The notes beneath the pieces are model-generated. The model had not been told where the DNA came from and did no database searches. It worked only from the letters and a program-made list of their open reading frames with translations. Below, in pieces: positions 21,032 to 33,011 of a stretch of 64,000 nucleotides of DNA (its first letter is position 1; every line of letters begins with the position of its first letter). This DNA comes from Drechslerella dactyloides (taxonomy: Eukaryota; Ascomycota; Orbiliomycetes; Orbiliales; Orbiliaceae): NCBI GenBank assembly GCA_020064725.1, contig JAGTWJ010000002.1:2728001-2792000 (forward strand), read 5' to 3'. Both the position numbers and the translations under genes were made by a program.

Positions 21032-23550
21032 GCAAACATCCAACCGTTATAACGTGATGAACATAGTGTTACATGTGCTTTGCGGTTTTGCATGTCGTGA
21101 ATGCTCTGAGGCAGTTGCGTTTATAAGCCTAATCCTCTGCTTCTCCATTATAATCTCGGCGAAGATTTGTATTCAGGCTTTAGTGACATCTTGTGGGGGG
21201 ACAACGGTGCGGACTGAGATGGCTATAGTCGTACCACTGATGCCTGGATGGGTGGGTTGGGATGCTTTCATTGTCCCAGGACCACCGAGTTCAGGATTTC
21301 CGTAAGGCATAATCGCATGCTGGGCGGCTAATGGTAGACGAGTGAGACCCTTTTTCCTGGAAGAGAACGTGACCGTTTGCTGGCTCGTCAAGGATCTTTT
21401 CGTGTACCTCGATTTGACTCGATAGGCTTCATACTCTCAATAGTAGTATATCGCTACGCTAATATTTCGATATCGGGGGTTTTAAAGTTGTCTGGGCCTT
21501 CTGGGAGACCACTGTTCGTGTCGCTGCATGATTACCGTTCGGTGGATGGATTCGTGAACTTCCAACCGGAAAATTGTTTGAACCGTGGTATTCTGGTAAA
21601 GGTTTCTCTGCCCGTCTGCCCATATATGGAATTTTTGACAGGTGCGATGGGATCGAATGGTTTGGCTAGACTCTATCTGGTCCGGAATGTCAAAAATCCT
21701 TGGGCTTTCTAGACATGACGTAGAGTGTCCTTATCTCAGGCAAAGCTTTGAATTCAAGCCGACGTGGGTTGATTCAGTAATTAAGTCCGCTCGCTGTCAA
21801 AGAGATGGAGATGCGTTCAGGCAAAGATTTCGCATTGCCTGGATCTATATCTGCATATCTGGTCGGCGGTCATATTTCCGCTTGGTGCCTCTGGTTTCCG
21901 ACATCGAACAGTAAGCCGCCTTAGCTTGGTTGGTCGCCTATTGTATTTGCCAGCTAATAAGGAGCGATGCGGAAGATCTTTGAAGGGAGAACTTGAGATG
22001 AGACTTTGAACTGTTATGCGTCCGGCTTATTGGCGAGGCGGCGTGTAGCGCATTTAGGAGGTACGGTTCGTTAAGTTATTGGGGCCAGAGAAAAATACTG
22101 ATGGAGTCGAGAACGAACACAAGATCCAGACTACCCTCCCGTCGTCAAGACTGATTCCCAGTGAACCAGATAAGTTGCAGAACGGAATAGATTACGAAAA
22201 GCATCCTATCAACAAGACGCAGGAGGGGCGCAGCAGCGCCACCCGACTCGTGCTTTTCTTGCTGTTTTCTCCTTTCGATTATTTCATGTGCACAGGTTTC
22301 CTGTTTCAGCTAACGTGTTCTTGCATAAATCAAAGCTGCTGGCTGATGGCAAGAATGTGTATTTATTTTGGGTAAGCTAGCCAGTCGGTTTGCCGTGGCT
22401 GCCTGGCCGGTCAGTCTGCTGTGCCGCATACGCGCGATTATTTTACCGTTTGCCAAGGGAAAAACGACCCAAGGAGGTTTTTGGCAAGACTTTCGAATCG
22501 ATGGCCTTCTCTCTGGGTTTCTCCTGACAGTGCGTCGGTTTCATCAGGGCACCACGCTCGAGGTCTATAGCAACGCTCAAAGGGATATTGGGATTGATGT
22601 TGTACACGCGAGGGCCTCTCATGAGGAGGAGAATACTTTGCTCAGTAGGGCAGAAACCTTGCTCTGCACTTTGTACACAGTTGGGAAGACGGAGGAAGTC
22701 AAAAGAGGAGGAATTATTTTTGGAAGGAGAAGGGGCAGCCTGCTACCGAACCTTGCGACTGGCACTTGGAATAATTTCATGACCAGCGCTAGCCTGATCT
22801 AACCAATCTATATGTATGCTTAGCCGATTGGAAAAATAATGGAGCCTGTGGAGTAATGAGTGTTTTGAACACCTGCAGTTGGCTATGCAATCGGGCATTG
22901 CTCAGAGTTCTGCAAATCAAAGTATATTTGGGTTCTCTTGTGACCATCACAAAGTCGAGTGAATCGCGGGTCAGGCCTTTGCATGGTTACCTACGAAGTC
23001 CGCTGATCTCGTGTTCGTAGTCTGATTGTAATACATCCGATGGTCGAAGATTATCGTTATACAGATTGGTCCATATGCCCGTGTGACTAGCCAACTGGAG
23101 TTAAAGTGTAAATTGGTTGTTCTAAGAGTAATATTGGATTGTGAGGTACAATATCTTCAAATATTAAATTACAATATGGGGACTAAAATATAACAAGAAT
23201 TCCACGTGGACTTGATCGAGAGACCAAGATTTCGGGTCAAGGTAGACTCTCCATCAGCATTGAAGTAGTACATGTGTATCTATGTTCTGTGACACATTCA
23301 TGATCAATGTATCTCTTGTACTATTCGTTCCATCTGATAGTCTAGATGTAGAAAAGCTGGGTAGGCTGTTGGTAGATTAAACTAGATTTGTACCGGTGGG
23401 AATGACTCCCCGACCTTTCGAGAAATTCTATGACATCGAAAAGTCGTTGGCTCCGATACAGGAGCATATAAATATACGGAAGATCCATGGGGTTGCATGT
23501 CTTTTTGCAGTCTCGATACAGAGGCGTCGCACGAGCAAACCAATTCAAGT
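21032..23550. other. Gene-poor island DNA with unassigned open frames
   Basis: Plus-strand frames at 21642-21914, 22079-22375 and 22368-22802 are open but share no recognisable family or consistent splice structure. The rest is AT-rich. I cannot support a gene here. Confidence 0.4.
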
Positions 23551-23970
23551 CTACGCAAGCTGATATAGTTCAATCGGAGGACAGCGTCTAGGACGGAGAA
23601 TGCCCTCAGCCTGGAGTTTTCTAAGCGCTTCATAGTTTTGCTGTCCGCATTGATCCGAAGTTTTGGGTGGCCAACGCCGTAGTCGCGGGGGGTTGTTTGC
23701 TCGAACGCCGCGAGGTATGTCGAGATACCGCCGCGCGAATTCTGGGAATTGTGAGACTATATAGGTTTCGATCCAGCTAGCAGAGCCCGCCTTCAAGGTC
23801 CATATGTACCGTGATGACCGAGTTTGCCGGAGTGTTAGAGGGAAGGCCCCGCGTAGGGTCCCGGGTATCATAGAATCATAGCAGCCCTTTGTTGTATCCT
23901 TATGCATTTTGCGACACCTCTTCGATCGACTGCTCAGTAGGTTCCTTTGGGGGGGCCACTTGCGGCGCAT
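23551..23970 (-). pseudogene. Probable relic of the array family N-terminal domain (member H)
   Basis: An open frame of 139 codons without its expected coiled-coil partner. It contains RSSRYIWTLKAG, which matches the Y-x-W core of the array domain, and about 60 residues later NYEALRKLQAEGILRP, which matches the closing L..L....L.P motif. The spacing agrees with the intact members at 30.9-32.0 and 39.2-40.2 kb. The first 50 residues look out of frame or degraded and a stop follows soon after the domain. Same strand as the other members. Best read as a truncated copy; a real short gene with introns is possible. Confidence 0.4.
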
Positions 23971-26612
23971 GATAAGTAGATTGGCTTTTGTATGTGAGCG
24001 AGAGCAGTGCTGTGATGTCTGTCGAGTGGCTCATGGGATCGAGCCTAGGGGAGCGCCTCGAAAAGTTATATATAACAAGCTTAAGCTGGATACTAATCGG
24101 AAGTATGCATTTTTTTTATTCTAGAGAGGGAAATAGTTGCTAGAAGGTAAGAAATGTTGGTCGATTTAGGGGATAGTATTCGTTTAGCTGAATAGGTAAA
24201 TAGATTTCCGGCGTATACCTCAGCGGAGGAGGAGTGATATTTTATAGGGAAAATGAAAGGATCCTGTTTCACATATTGGAAGGGGCAGATGAGTATGAAA
24301 GGATGTATTATGCTTGTAATCATGCTTGTAATGCTCGGGTCAGAACCTAAGCATTTGTTATTTAGGAGCTTGGTGCCTTCTATGTCACTGAATTGCGAGT
24401 CCGGATAGACGTCGACGCGTATGGCGTAAAGGGAGCATATTCCTCTCCATGCTAATGAGCCCCCCTGCATGCTGAGTAAAAACATGATGCACGAGAGCTT
24501 ACACGCTGGATGTCGTAGCTATCACGCGGGAGCAATTTGCCCCTGCGTGTCAACCTGTAAACGAGAAATTCGCCGTTGCTCATTCAAGCCGCATCGTTCC
24601 TTCTCGCAAAAGCGCAAAATTCAAAGAGTTGAGCAAGCATTTGTGGGCCATGAGCCTCTGAAGCGAATAAATCAAGGGGCCCATTGTCCAGGGTGCTGTA
24701 GCTGCAACGTTCCCTGAGGAAAGGAACGACAGAAAAAAAGTTTCCAGCATGGCCCGATATCCGGATCTAGGTACGCCCACCTTCTGCTCTACAGGACAAG
24801 GATAGGCTAGTATTGTCTCCCCAGCTAGCCGGGTGCCGGTTGCCACCGCACCCGATGCACCCTTCAGCCTACGACGAGCTAACATGTTGACGACCAGACT
24901 ATTGCCGGTTGTGGCTCTATACAGCGGGAATTTACCCTCGCGAACTCTTTCCTTCTTGAAACATATCGATAGTTTGCTTCTAGCTACAAGCTAAGATGAC
25001 GCATGATAGGTATTCCCGAAGCTTTTAGTCCTTTTATTGGACTAGCAGCTGGGAAGGCGTTGCAGACAGGTATGGGGTCTACCACCGACATTGATTGCAC
25101 TTGCACTAGGAAATCACATGTAAACCCGGCCAGTTACATGAAACAATGAGATTTAAGAGGGACTGACCTCGTATTCTTAGGCCCTTTCGACGCGCACACA
25201 GCCACCTCTATTTGGACGATTGTATCACTTTAGGATCCGATGCAGGACGCTTTAACACATATAAAGAGTGATAAGGGCTGGAAATGAGAGGAGGAGAAAA
25301 CAATCATTTCAAAGACTACCGAATAGCGATAGCTGGTAGGTCTATGTACGGTAAATTGTGATGTTAGGCAGTCGTAGGTCAGTGAGCGCTGGCGGAAACT
25401 TGGAGTGCAGCGTAGTCACGACTGTATGCGGGTCATCAAGCCCCCCAAAGGAAGCCCAAGAGAGTATAGAAGCTCACCAAGAACATACATCATACTACCT
25501 TGATGCTGCTCTTGTAAGCCTTGGTACTCCATGGTGACATAGAAACGGGCAGCTACGCTGTCGCGGAAGTCTATCGATAGAGTGGGTGGATTTTGGCTAC
25601 GAGGCCGAACGAATTAGTGGCTGACTGCATTGTCGAGGAGGTATTAGGAATAAATCCGCAAGGCAGCCTGTGGCTTTCCTAGGATCATGACTAGGGTAAA
25701 GTGTGTCGTTACTTGTCTCTAAGCCACCGGTGAGGTTGGGTAAGGGTATTTACACGTCGGTCGAGGCTACTCTATTATAAGTGTGCGCTACGCTACGCTG
25801 ATGGGATTGATACGAGAGAACCAGCGCCGCGGCAAACCGGCCGGCCATGCCGAGTTCCCGTCAAAGATTCCCAGCTTCCGGATCAGGAAGATCGAACGGC
25901 GGTTGCCGTTCGACATCTCCGCTATGTACTCCGACGGAGTATTCCCTCATAATCGCATCTCGCTTGCCTACCTCGAAGCTAGTGATACTATCGGCATTGT
26001 CCTCGTAGACTAGGTTGATAGGTTCAGACGAAAACGTAGCGACAGGGTCGCCGTGCCGCTTTCGTGTATGTGTGTTGGTCTAACGCTGCTGGGCTGTATC
26101 AGCTGGAGTTATTATATTCTACACTTCCTAAGGGTGAAAATACTCTATTGATTGGTATTGTAAAACTATTGAACGATCATTCTGGATACCTAGTTCGGTA
26201 TCAGACCCTTTTACTACACATGAGGGTTCTGAAATTATGTGACTGACCTGTTATTGATATACTACGATGGAAGTCTCAGAGTTATCAGTCATCTCATAAC
26301 GCAAAAGCTCTGAAATTTTATTCCCGATCTTGCGAAAGATAAAAGGCATAACATCACCTTGTGCTCGAAGACTTTCGTCTCATTACCGGCAATAACCCGA
26401 AATGGACGCCTCAACTACAATCGGTCAACAGCGAGTTCATGTTTGTTTAATCCCAGCAGTAGAGCTAAAATACAACAATGATATGTGTTGGTACTAGTTC
26501 GAGCACCTAGGCAGGTTCGGAGCTTGCTGTGTCTATCGAGAGTGGTGAGATATGCGCGTCCGAGTCCGCAACGGATGATGGATACATTTTCCATGGAGGA
26601 AAAGCTAAAAAT
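23971..26612. other. Gene-poor island DNA
   Basis: 2.6 kb with no supported gene on either strand. Short frames only. No clear repeat beyond small tandem bits such as GCTACGCTACGCTG near 25789. Confidence 0.5.
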
Positions 26613-28477
26613 TCAAAACTTGAAGAAAGGCTTGAGATGCAAAGAGTCAACGAGATCTATTGCCGCCTTCTGGACCTCTGCTCTCTCGGCCTCTAAGCTA
26701 GATTTCTGCTGCTGCAGAGTTTTAATCTTGGAGTTAAGATCTTCCTCCGTCAAAGTTCGAGCTGCAAGATCGTCGGCTTGAGCCATTTTCACAACGTGAA
26801 GACTCGTATTCTCTGCCTGTAGCCGCTTATTCTCCTCCTCAAGCTTCTCTACCAGAAGTCTGAGGGACTCTTGTTGCGTCGTAAGGATGTCTCGGTCTGC
26901 GATTAGATGCTGGTTCCGTTGTCTTAGCCGATCGACTTCTAGTCCTAGATGGACTTCGTTTGTCGTAGACTTTGTTAAATTCTGCTCTAGAGAGCTGTTG
27001 TGATCACGAAGGCCTTCTAGTTCAGCCATGAAGACGTGGTTTTTCTCGCGGCAAGCGGCAAGCTCAGCTGCTAGAGATGCAGTATCTGTCTCAAGGATCT
27101 CAATCCTTCTTTTCAAAGTTTCATTGATACCAGTGCTGTCCGTGAGTTCTTGCTTGAGGTTCGTAATCTGCAACTTAATCTTGTCTTCAGATCTGTGCAG
27201 ATTCTGGACTTTGTCGCGCATCTCTTGAGATAGTGTTACGATTGTCCGCTTCAAGGCCGATATTTCTTTACGCTGCTCCAGAGCCTGCAAGCAACCAGTG
27301 ATCGTATGACATATGAATTGGCGCATGCAATCGCGTTGGTGATTGATAGATTTAAGAAAAGCCTGCTTGTAGACTTTGTCTTCTTCAAGTTCAGCCTCGA
27401 ACCCCTCGAGAGCCTCATAGGCAGTTTGAGCTGAGGAGATCTGTGTGGAAGGGACTTGACCCGTATTGGATGAGGACTGACGGGGAGCTGTGGCGTCGGT
27501 TGGAGATGCAGCGATGGGAGCAGGTGCAGATGGCCAGGTTCCAACAGGAAAGACAACTGCCGATGACTTATCGAGATCCAGAATTCCAGCAGCATTGAGG
27601 GCCATCAAGCGGTGTCCGTTATGGATTGGTGCTGGCTGCTCGCGTGAGGAGGCCACGGGTGTTTGCGACCTTGCCGTAAGACTATTTGGTGGTCCGATTT
27701 CGATAATCGGAAGAGCCGGAGAAAACGCCGCCTCATCTAGCGATATTTGGGTCACCTCAGGTTCAAATATTGATGGTGAATTGATGTTAGCGCTGAGAGA
27801 TATCGCCGAGCCGTCGGTAACTTGGGCTCTGTTTGTAATTTCGGAGACAGATGCATGTATCTTTCGTCGTTTGCCTGGCTGCCAACGAGCCTCATCGTCC
27901 GACAGTGCGTGGCTAGGCTCATAGTCTCGGTCATCGCTATCGTCCTCTGCTCCATCGGATTCTCCCGATAGTTCGGATTCGAGGTCACTGTATGTGTTTT
28001 GCGGCCCATTCATCTCAGTGGGATACTGGGCGTTGGAGGTCCGTCTGAACTATTCGGGTACAATCGTCCTGTTCCGTATAAGAGATGCGAGAGTATATTT
28101 TTTCTGGTCACTCCATTTGCCAGAATAGCGGTAATAAAAGCTTGTAGAGTCGATCGTCTCGCTGAAAACCTTCCGGTCCTCAGAAGTGATGCTACCCTGA
28201 ATCTTCCAAAGGTATATAGTATTTTTTTCGGGAACGGCCGAGTATTGAAAATGACATTCTTCGGCTTTATTGTGAGACCGAGTTGTTCTTTCAAGACTTT
28301 GGCCGCTTCATCCCTGAGCTGATTCATTGACTCTGTCTCCGGCAGGCGATCATATTTCCGCTTCAACTTTGGTGACTCCCCTAGGCGGCGCAATTGTTTC
28401 GCCCCCGCGGCCGAAAATTGAACGCGAACCCGGCCATTCGTGTTTGTAACAAAATGCGATGATCTGTTGGGCGACAT
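26613..28477 (-). pseudogene. Array member A: domain plus coiled coil, frame-disrupted
   Basis: Two long minus-strand frames abut here. From 28477 (MSPNRSSHF) the first encodes KVLKEQLGLTIKPKNVIF, the start of the array domain. At the A7 run near 28225 the domain continues one frame back (TIYLWKIQG ... LASLIRNRTIVPE). That frame then meets a TAG but otherwise runs straight into the 466-codon downstream frame (28013-26613). The downstream part is acidic and Ser-rich first, then a long coiled coil over its last 250 residues (SSLEQNLTKSTTNEVHLGLE, LRLLVEKLEEENKRLQAENT). So one ancestral gene of about 600 codons carries a 1-nt deletion and a stop. Assembly error in the homopolymer, or a 48-nt intron removing the TAG (28061-28014, weak GAG acceptor), could rescue parts of it. 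Confidence 0.6.
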
Positions 28478-28819
28478 TTCCCGCGATGGATTGCTTTCTA
28501 CAAGATTAAAATATGCGCCAATGCATGAGTGTGCAAAATTGAGTTGGAGACAATTGCAACTAAAGCTAGTTATGTGCGAATCTATGCTACCGAAGTAGCA
28601 AAAGACTTTCAATGGAGGAGATTTCTGGTACCCGGAAAGTGGTAACAGATGCGTAAAACGCATCCACAAAGCAAGAAGGGGAAGATAGTGTTCAAATTGA
28701 AATACGATAGATGATGGATGTCGCTGCAGACTCTGGGGGGCTGCACGAGCGTGCGGAAAAAAGCTTTGGGATAGTGACGCTATATGTTTATTTATAACAT
28801 CGAGTCTCACGAATTTTCG

Positions 28820-29356
28820 TCAGGCCGACGCGAATTCTGCCTGTCTAAATTTTAGCAGGTAGATGTGCTTTTGCGAAATTTTTCTCAAGGATTCAGAAAA
28901 GGGAACAGGCGTAGCTTCGATGATCGGACGTATATTTTTGTAGTAAAGAATCGACGATTGACTCACGCGGGGAAAGTATGATGGTACGCTCTGGATGTGA
29001 ATGAAGGGACACTCGACACAGTCCTCCAAGGACACATGCATCCGGACCGGCTGCAGAGCTGGGGAGCCACTCGTACGGGGCTGCTGTAGCCAATCCCGAG
29101 CCCCATATTCTACTTCAGATGTCCAGCCACTAGTGCTTCGATATGCGACAGTTGGCAGCATCTGCAAAGGAAAGCGAGCGGGTGTGATACTGCGAATGCT
29201 AGCGCCTATCCTCATGTCACATTTTGGCAGCGGTGCATAGATACGTACCGATGCTCCCCGCTGTGCCGCCCAACCTGAGACAACATAAGCCCCACTCTGT
29301 AAAGCTTTCGATTCCGGTTGTGTAGAACCCCAGTGATGCTGCAATGCCACGTCCAT
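28820..29356 (-). CDS. Small orphan protein, possibly three exons
   Basis: Not recognised. The frame is open for 178 codons, but two good introns lie inside it, both multiples of three: 29248-29162 (GTACGT...CTTTGCAG) and 28966-28841 (GTGAGT...TAGACAG). Splicing gives 107 residues: exon 1 29356-29249 (MDVALQHHWGSTQPESK...), exon 2 29161-28967 (with VSLEDCVECPFIHIQ) and exon 3 28840-28820 (AEFASA). The precision of both donor and acceptor pairs is the main support for a gene. No signal peptide or membrane span. It lies just upstream of array member A on the same strand. Confidence 0.38.
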   Translation of the reverse strand: MDVALQHHWGSTQPESKALQSGAYVVSGWAAQRGASVRIYAPLPKCDMRIGASIRSITPARFPLQMLPTVAYRSTSGWTSEVEYGARDWLQQPRTSGSPALQPVRMHVSLEDCVECPFIHIQSVPSYFPRVSQSSILYYKNIRPIIEATPVPFSESLRKISQKHIYLLKFRQAEFASA

Positions 29357-30886
29357 GTGGTTTACATACTAGGGTTACTAGATTGTTTATTAATTTCATG
29401 AGGCCAAACTTTTCGCCTCGCGCTCTACAGACATCAGTCGGCCTCTCTCTCTAATTGGCTGATTTTTGGCCAAAGCTGGGGCGCGGAATCTTCATGCGGG
29501 TGCTTACAGCCTGCATGCAGGTAAGTTTTAACTCTTGGCTTTCCCCAGTTCTATAAAGACGAATCAAATGTCAACAGGCCTCTACAGTCTGGTCTATACC
29601 TACAATCCTGGAATGGCACCCTGTCCCCTGTGAACGTTTGGGACACGCATTCTAAGCGAGCGTTTGAAGAAGAACGTCCAAGGTCAACTCTAAATCGAAG
29701 CGCAGCTAGTAAACCTTGCTCGACGGCCGAAATTCACTTCGTGAGCTAGCTATCTCTGTGTGCCTGGATTGAATGTCAATTGAGAATAACCATGAGCGAG
29801 GCTCTCACCATGGTATAGATACCATAGCACAGCTTAATTTTAAACATACGAATACTCGAGATATGCAGCTTATAAGTGTGCTTTGAACCTATGGGTTGGA
29901 AGCTATCACAGAATGTAATTCGTATTGATCTCTGCAGACTGGGCACTTTTTGCTTTGGACCTGAATCTCGCGTGAATTTCTGGACTGGGGTTGAAAATAT
30001 ACATTTTCGGACCCTCAAGTCGACCAATACGAGTTGCAACCGCCAGCAGTCCATGGACGCGGCTGGGGACCCCTGTCTTCTCTCATCTCCTGGTGGCTAA
30101 GCTGTGGGTCTGTCTGTATCAGTCTCTCGCGGGAGCCTGCGCGTTCGAGACCGAGCCCCGGGGAATGTCCACGGGGCGCGGTCGTTTCTCACGGGAAATC
30201 CCACCGGCAGCGTAAATATTACTAGAAGTACTGTTCTTGGGCCCCTTCGCCCCTGCGCAAAAACTGGTAGCTGTGCCAAATATTTAATCATGGGCTATAA
30301 CAAGAATCAGAGAATGAATGAGCCCGCCGATAGCCTAGTATTATATAGAAGCCACATAATGACGTATAAATCAAGGGATGCAAGTGTACCGCAAAGCTAC
30401 CATGTCTCTGAATCGTTCGGAGGGACTATATAGCTGCGTATTGAGTTAACAGCTACATTCCTGTAGGCAGCTATCGATATATCAATAACCACTTACTTAA
30501 GTACTTACCTATATCTACTATTACAAGGTCGGGAATACGGTTGAAGTGTCGATTCTCACATGTGCATTTGTGTAGCGAAGCGGAACTCTTTTTTTAGTCA
30601 ACTTGGGAAGCATGAGTTTGGTGTTTAGTATTCAGAGAGCTAGAAATATAGCCTACTAGCTATTATATGTATGGCTATCGGTATGGCGCTCGCACTCCGC
30701 TGTAAAGTATCGATCTATATCATAGATACACTTGAAGGCAATTGTCAAAAGCCGAAACAATCGGCTGGGTTGTGAGAAGCGGAGAATTCTGTCCAAGGGG
30801 CCACAAGGCTCATAAAAATTGAATATGCACATAAGTACGTGCAAGCAACCAAATAGCCTCCATCAAGTCAAAATTTTACTCCTCTT
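29357..30886. other. Spacer in the array
   Basis: No supported gene. It includes a palindrome TACTTAAGTA at 30494-30503 with AT-rich flanks. Frames at 29776-30433 on both strands contradict each other and lack relatives. Confidence 0.5.
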
Positions 30887-32026
30887 TCAATATATCCTTT
30901 TCTGCTTGGAAACTGTACGATGTAGGTATATATTCGGCGTTTTACCTTTTCTTTGAGGCTCATGGCATTCGATAGAGGTCGCGTTGTCGTCCTTTGACAT
31001 TGCTGATATCGGTGATTGGGGGTACGGTTGGGGTGCATAGTTTAAATCGAAGCTGTGGTTCATCGCCGTGCATACTTGACGATGTGCTTGGAGACCTAAT
31101 TGGTATCGTCTGAGCTCTTGCTGAGCGGCATCTCTTTCGCGCTTGAGCTTAAGAATTATGGCGTCCCTCTCAAAAACCCTTTCCACCAACCTCCCTATCT
31201 CCTTGTCTTTCTCCCTTATTGCTTCGTATTCAGTTTCATACTTTTCGAGATTGAAGCGTAATGACGGCAAAAAATATCTGTCGATATCCATATTCCCAGT
31301 ATGTTGATGAAGTTCTGTGCCTCTCACGTGTTTTGTTGGTCTGGTAGACCAAACACTCGCTTTTCCAGGTTGTGTGACGTTCTGAAGAACGGGGCTGCTT
31401 GAATGGTTGTCGACTTCTCTTCGCACTGTAGGAGGTGCACTTGAGCACCGACGGTGGGTCTCGCAGTCGTCGGTGGTGCTACTGTAGGCAGGGTCTCCTG
31501 TATGCCTAGTTTCGCGCGATACTGTAGTTTGAAAGCCTGAGCCGGAGGCTTTGCTGGAGTCCATAGATATAGATTGCGGGGAGTATTTCTGTGCCTTAGT
31601 GGCACTTAGGAAGTGATGAACCGGTCCCGGATACAGATATTGTTCTTGAATTAAATGCGTGATTATTTCGAGGTCTCCTCTGTCGCAGCTGGAAGATGGA
31701 CCCAAGTTTAGTATCGGACTCGGGAAAACTCTATGCAAAGCGAGCGAGATCTGCTCCTCTCCTAGGCCGATGGATTGTGCTCCCTTTGTATTATCTATCA
31801 TCCATATATACGGTACCCCTTCGAGGGGGCGTGTGCAGATATGTATATTCTTTTCATTAGCTTTGATGCCCAATCGTCTCTTTACCGCCTCAACTGCGGC
31901 AGCTTGTAGATTTTCGAGTGGGCTCCTGCTTCGGTAGAACTCAGCTGTAGACATATATAGATATTCGATGCTGTGATTAACTCTGACAGGAGGAGCTTCT
32001 GGGTAGATCGTCGAACTGAGGCTCAC
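30887..32026 (-). CDS. Array member B: Y-x-W domain with C-terminal coiled coil, intact
   Basis: Unknown family; the cleanest member of the array. One uninterrupted frame of 379 residues. The shared domain is at about 41-133: an amphipathic helix AAAVEAVKRRLGIKANEKN, then the aromatic core VPYIWMIDN (Y73, W75), and the closing helix DLEIITHLIQEQYLYP. Residues 135-250 are a Ser/Thr-rich disordered linker. Residues about 258-315 form a charged coiled coil (RLVERVFERDAIILKLKRER). The tail is basic (HRTVSKQKRIY), which could aid nuclear targeting. No signal peptide or TM. Start: the first Met is used, but Met25 is also possible. Confidence 0.8.
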   Translation of the reverse strand: MSLSSTIYPEAPPVRVNHSIEYLYMSTAEFYRSRSPLENLQAAAVEAVKRRLGIKANEKNIHICTRPLEGVPYIWMIDNTKGAQSIGLGEEQISLALHRVFPSPILNLGPSSSCDRGDLEIITHLIQEQYLYPGPVHHFLSATKAQKYSPQSISMDSSKASGSGFQTTVSRETRHTGDPAYSSTTDDCETHRRCSSAPPTVRREVDNHSSSPVLQNVTQPGKASVWSTRPTKHVRGTELHQHTGNMDIDRYFLPSLRFNLEKYETEYEAIREKDKEIGRLVERVFERDAIILKLKRERDAAQQELRRYQLGLQAHRQVCTAMNHSFDLNYAPQPYPQSPISAMSKDDNATSIECHEPQRKGKTPNIYLHRTVSKQKRIY

Positions 32027-33011
32027 AAGCCTACATGTGTTTTTAGCTAGAAGTGGCGCCGTTATAGTCCAACCAACGCATCTATTTCGGTTGAGGAGGT
32101 GAGAGCTGGGCTACAATGCCAGATGTGCACGAAGCAGCTAGGAGTCGATTTGTCTCCGGCTATGGAAATATCGAGGAACCAGATAAATATATATAAGAGG
32201 AGTCAAAAGACCCATCGGCTGGAGTATCCACCTATTTAAAATTGATGTAGGCAGTTTTAAATTGAGAGTGTTTCGAGGGGTGATGAACCAAACCACCGTG
32301 ATTGCTGTTTCGACTGCATCCTATGCTTGTCGCTTGGAGAATTACGTCAGTGATAACCTTAATTGTCGGTAACTGCCGATATCAATCTAGATACCAAGTG
32401 AGATGGTTACCCAATCAACTTTATTCGTGATCAATGAGAGACGGAGGAAGTCCTTAACGGAACGAAGGTAGGGCTCTCTCAAATGCAAACTTCATATATT
32501 GCTTTCAGGGTATAGCGAAAATATTTATCATAAGCGTTCCTAGTTAGCGTTACATTATCGAGTAAATACAACCAGTATCGCTACTCAGTTGCCTCCTGAG
32601 CTTCGATGAAACTAGCCCTGGCGTACCCAGATTTGTCTCGTGAACCAGAAGCACCCAGGTACCGTTACGCTTTGTTATAGACACCATCTTTTGCGGATTG
32701 TTATGGAGTACGGTATGTCCGGGTCTAGCAATCAACTAGCAACTTTAGCTTAGAAGCAGTTTGAGCCATTTTACATAATCAATTGTTTGTGACTGCTTGC
32801 AGCTGTGCTCAAGTTTACTGAGGGATGGACTGTGCTCAACGAACTATCTCATTCATGAGGTAATGTGCGCGGGATTAGCGCTGAAGCTCCGCATCCACGT
32901 TAGTAAGCGTTGCTATCAACGCTCGGATTTTCGAAAAAAAAAAAAAAAAATTTGAGATCCACGCCATCAACCATCTTCCCAACGACAAGACACCTCGCCA
33001 CTGCGCTCACG
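32027..33011. other. Spacer between divergent genes
   Basis: Between array member B (-) and a plus-strand gene. A run of 17 A lies at 32934-32950, just before the latter. No gene seen. Confidence 0.5.

Noticed and set aside
21377..22802. Series of plus-strand frames as a multi-exon gene
   Set aside because: No convincing donor/acceptor chain joins them, and the translated text is not family-like.
28225..28240. Programmed -1 ribosomal frameshift site in member A
   Set aside because: The A7 run is slippery but lacks the standard X XXY YYZ phase, and an in-frame TAG follows. A one-base deletion or an assembly error is simpler.
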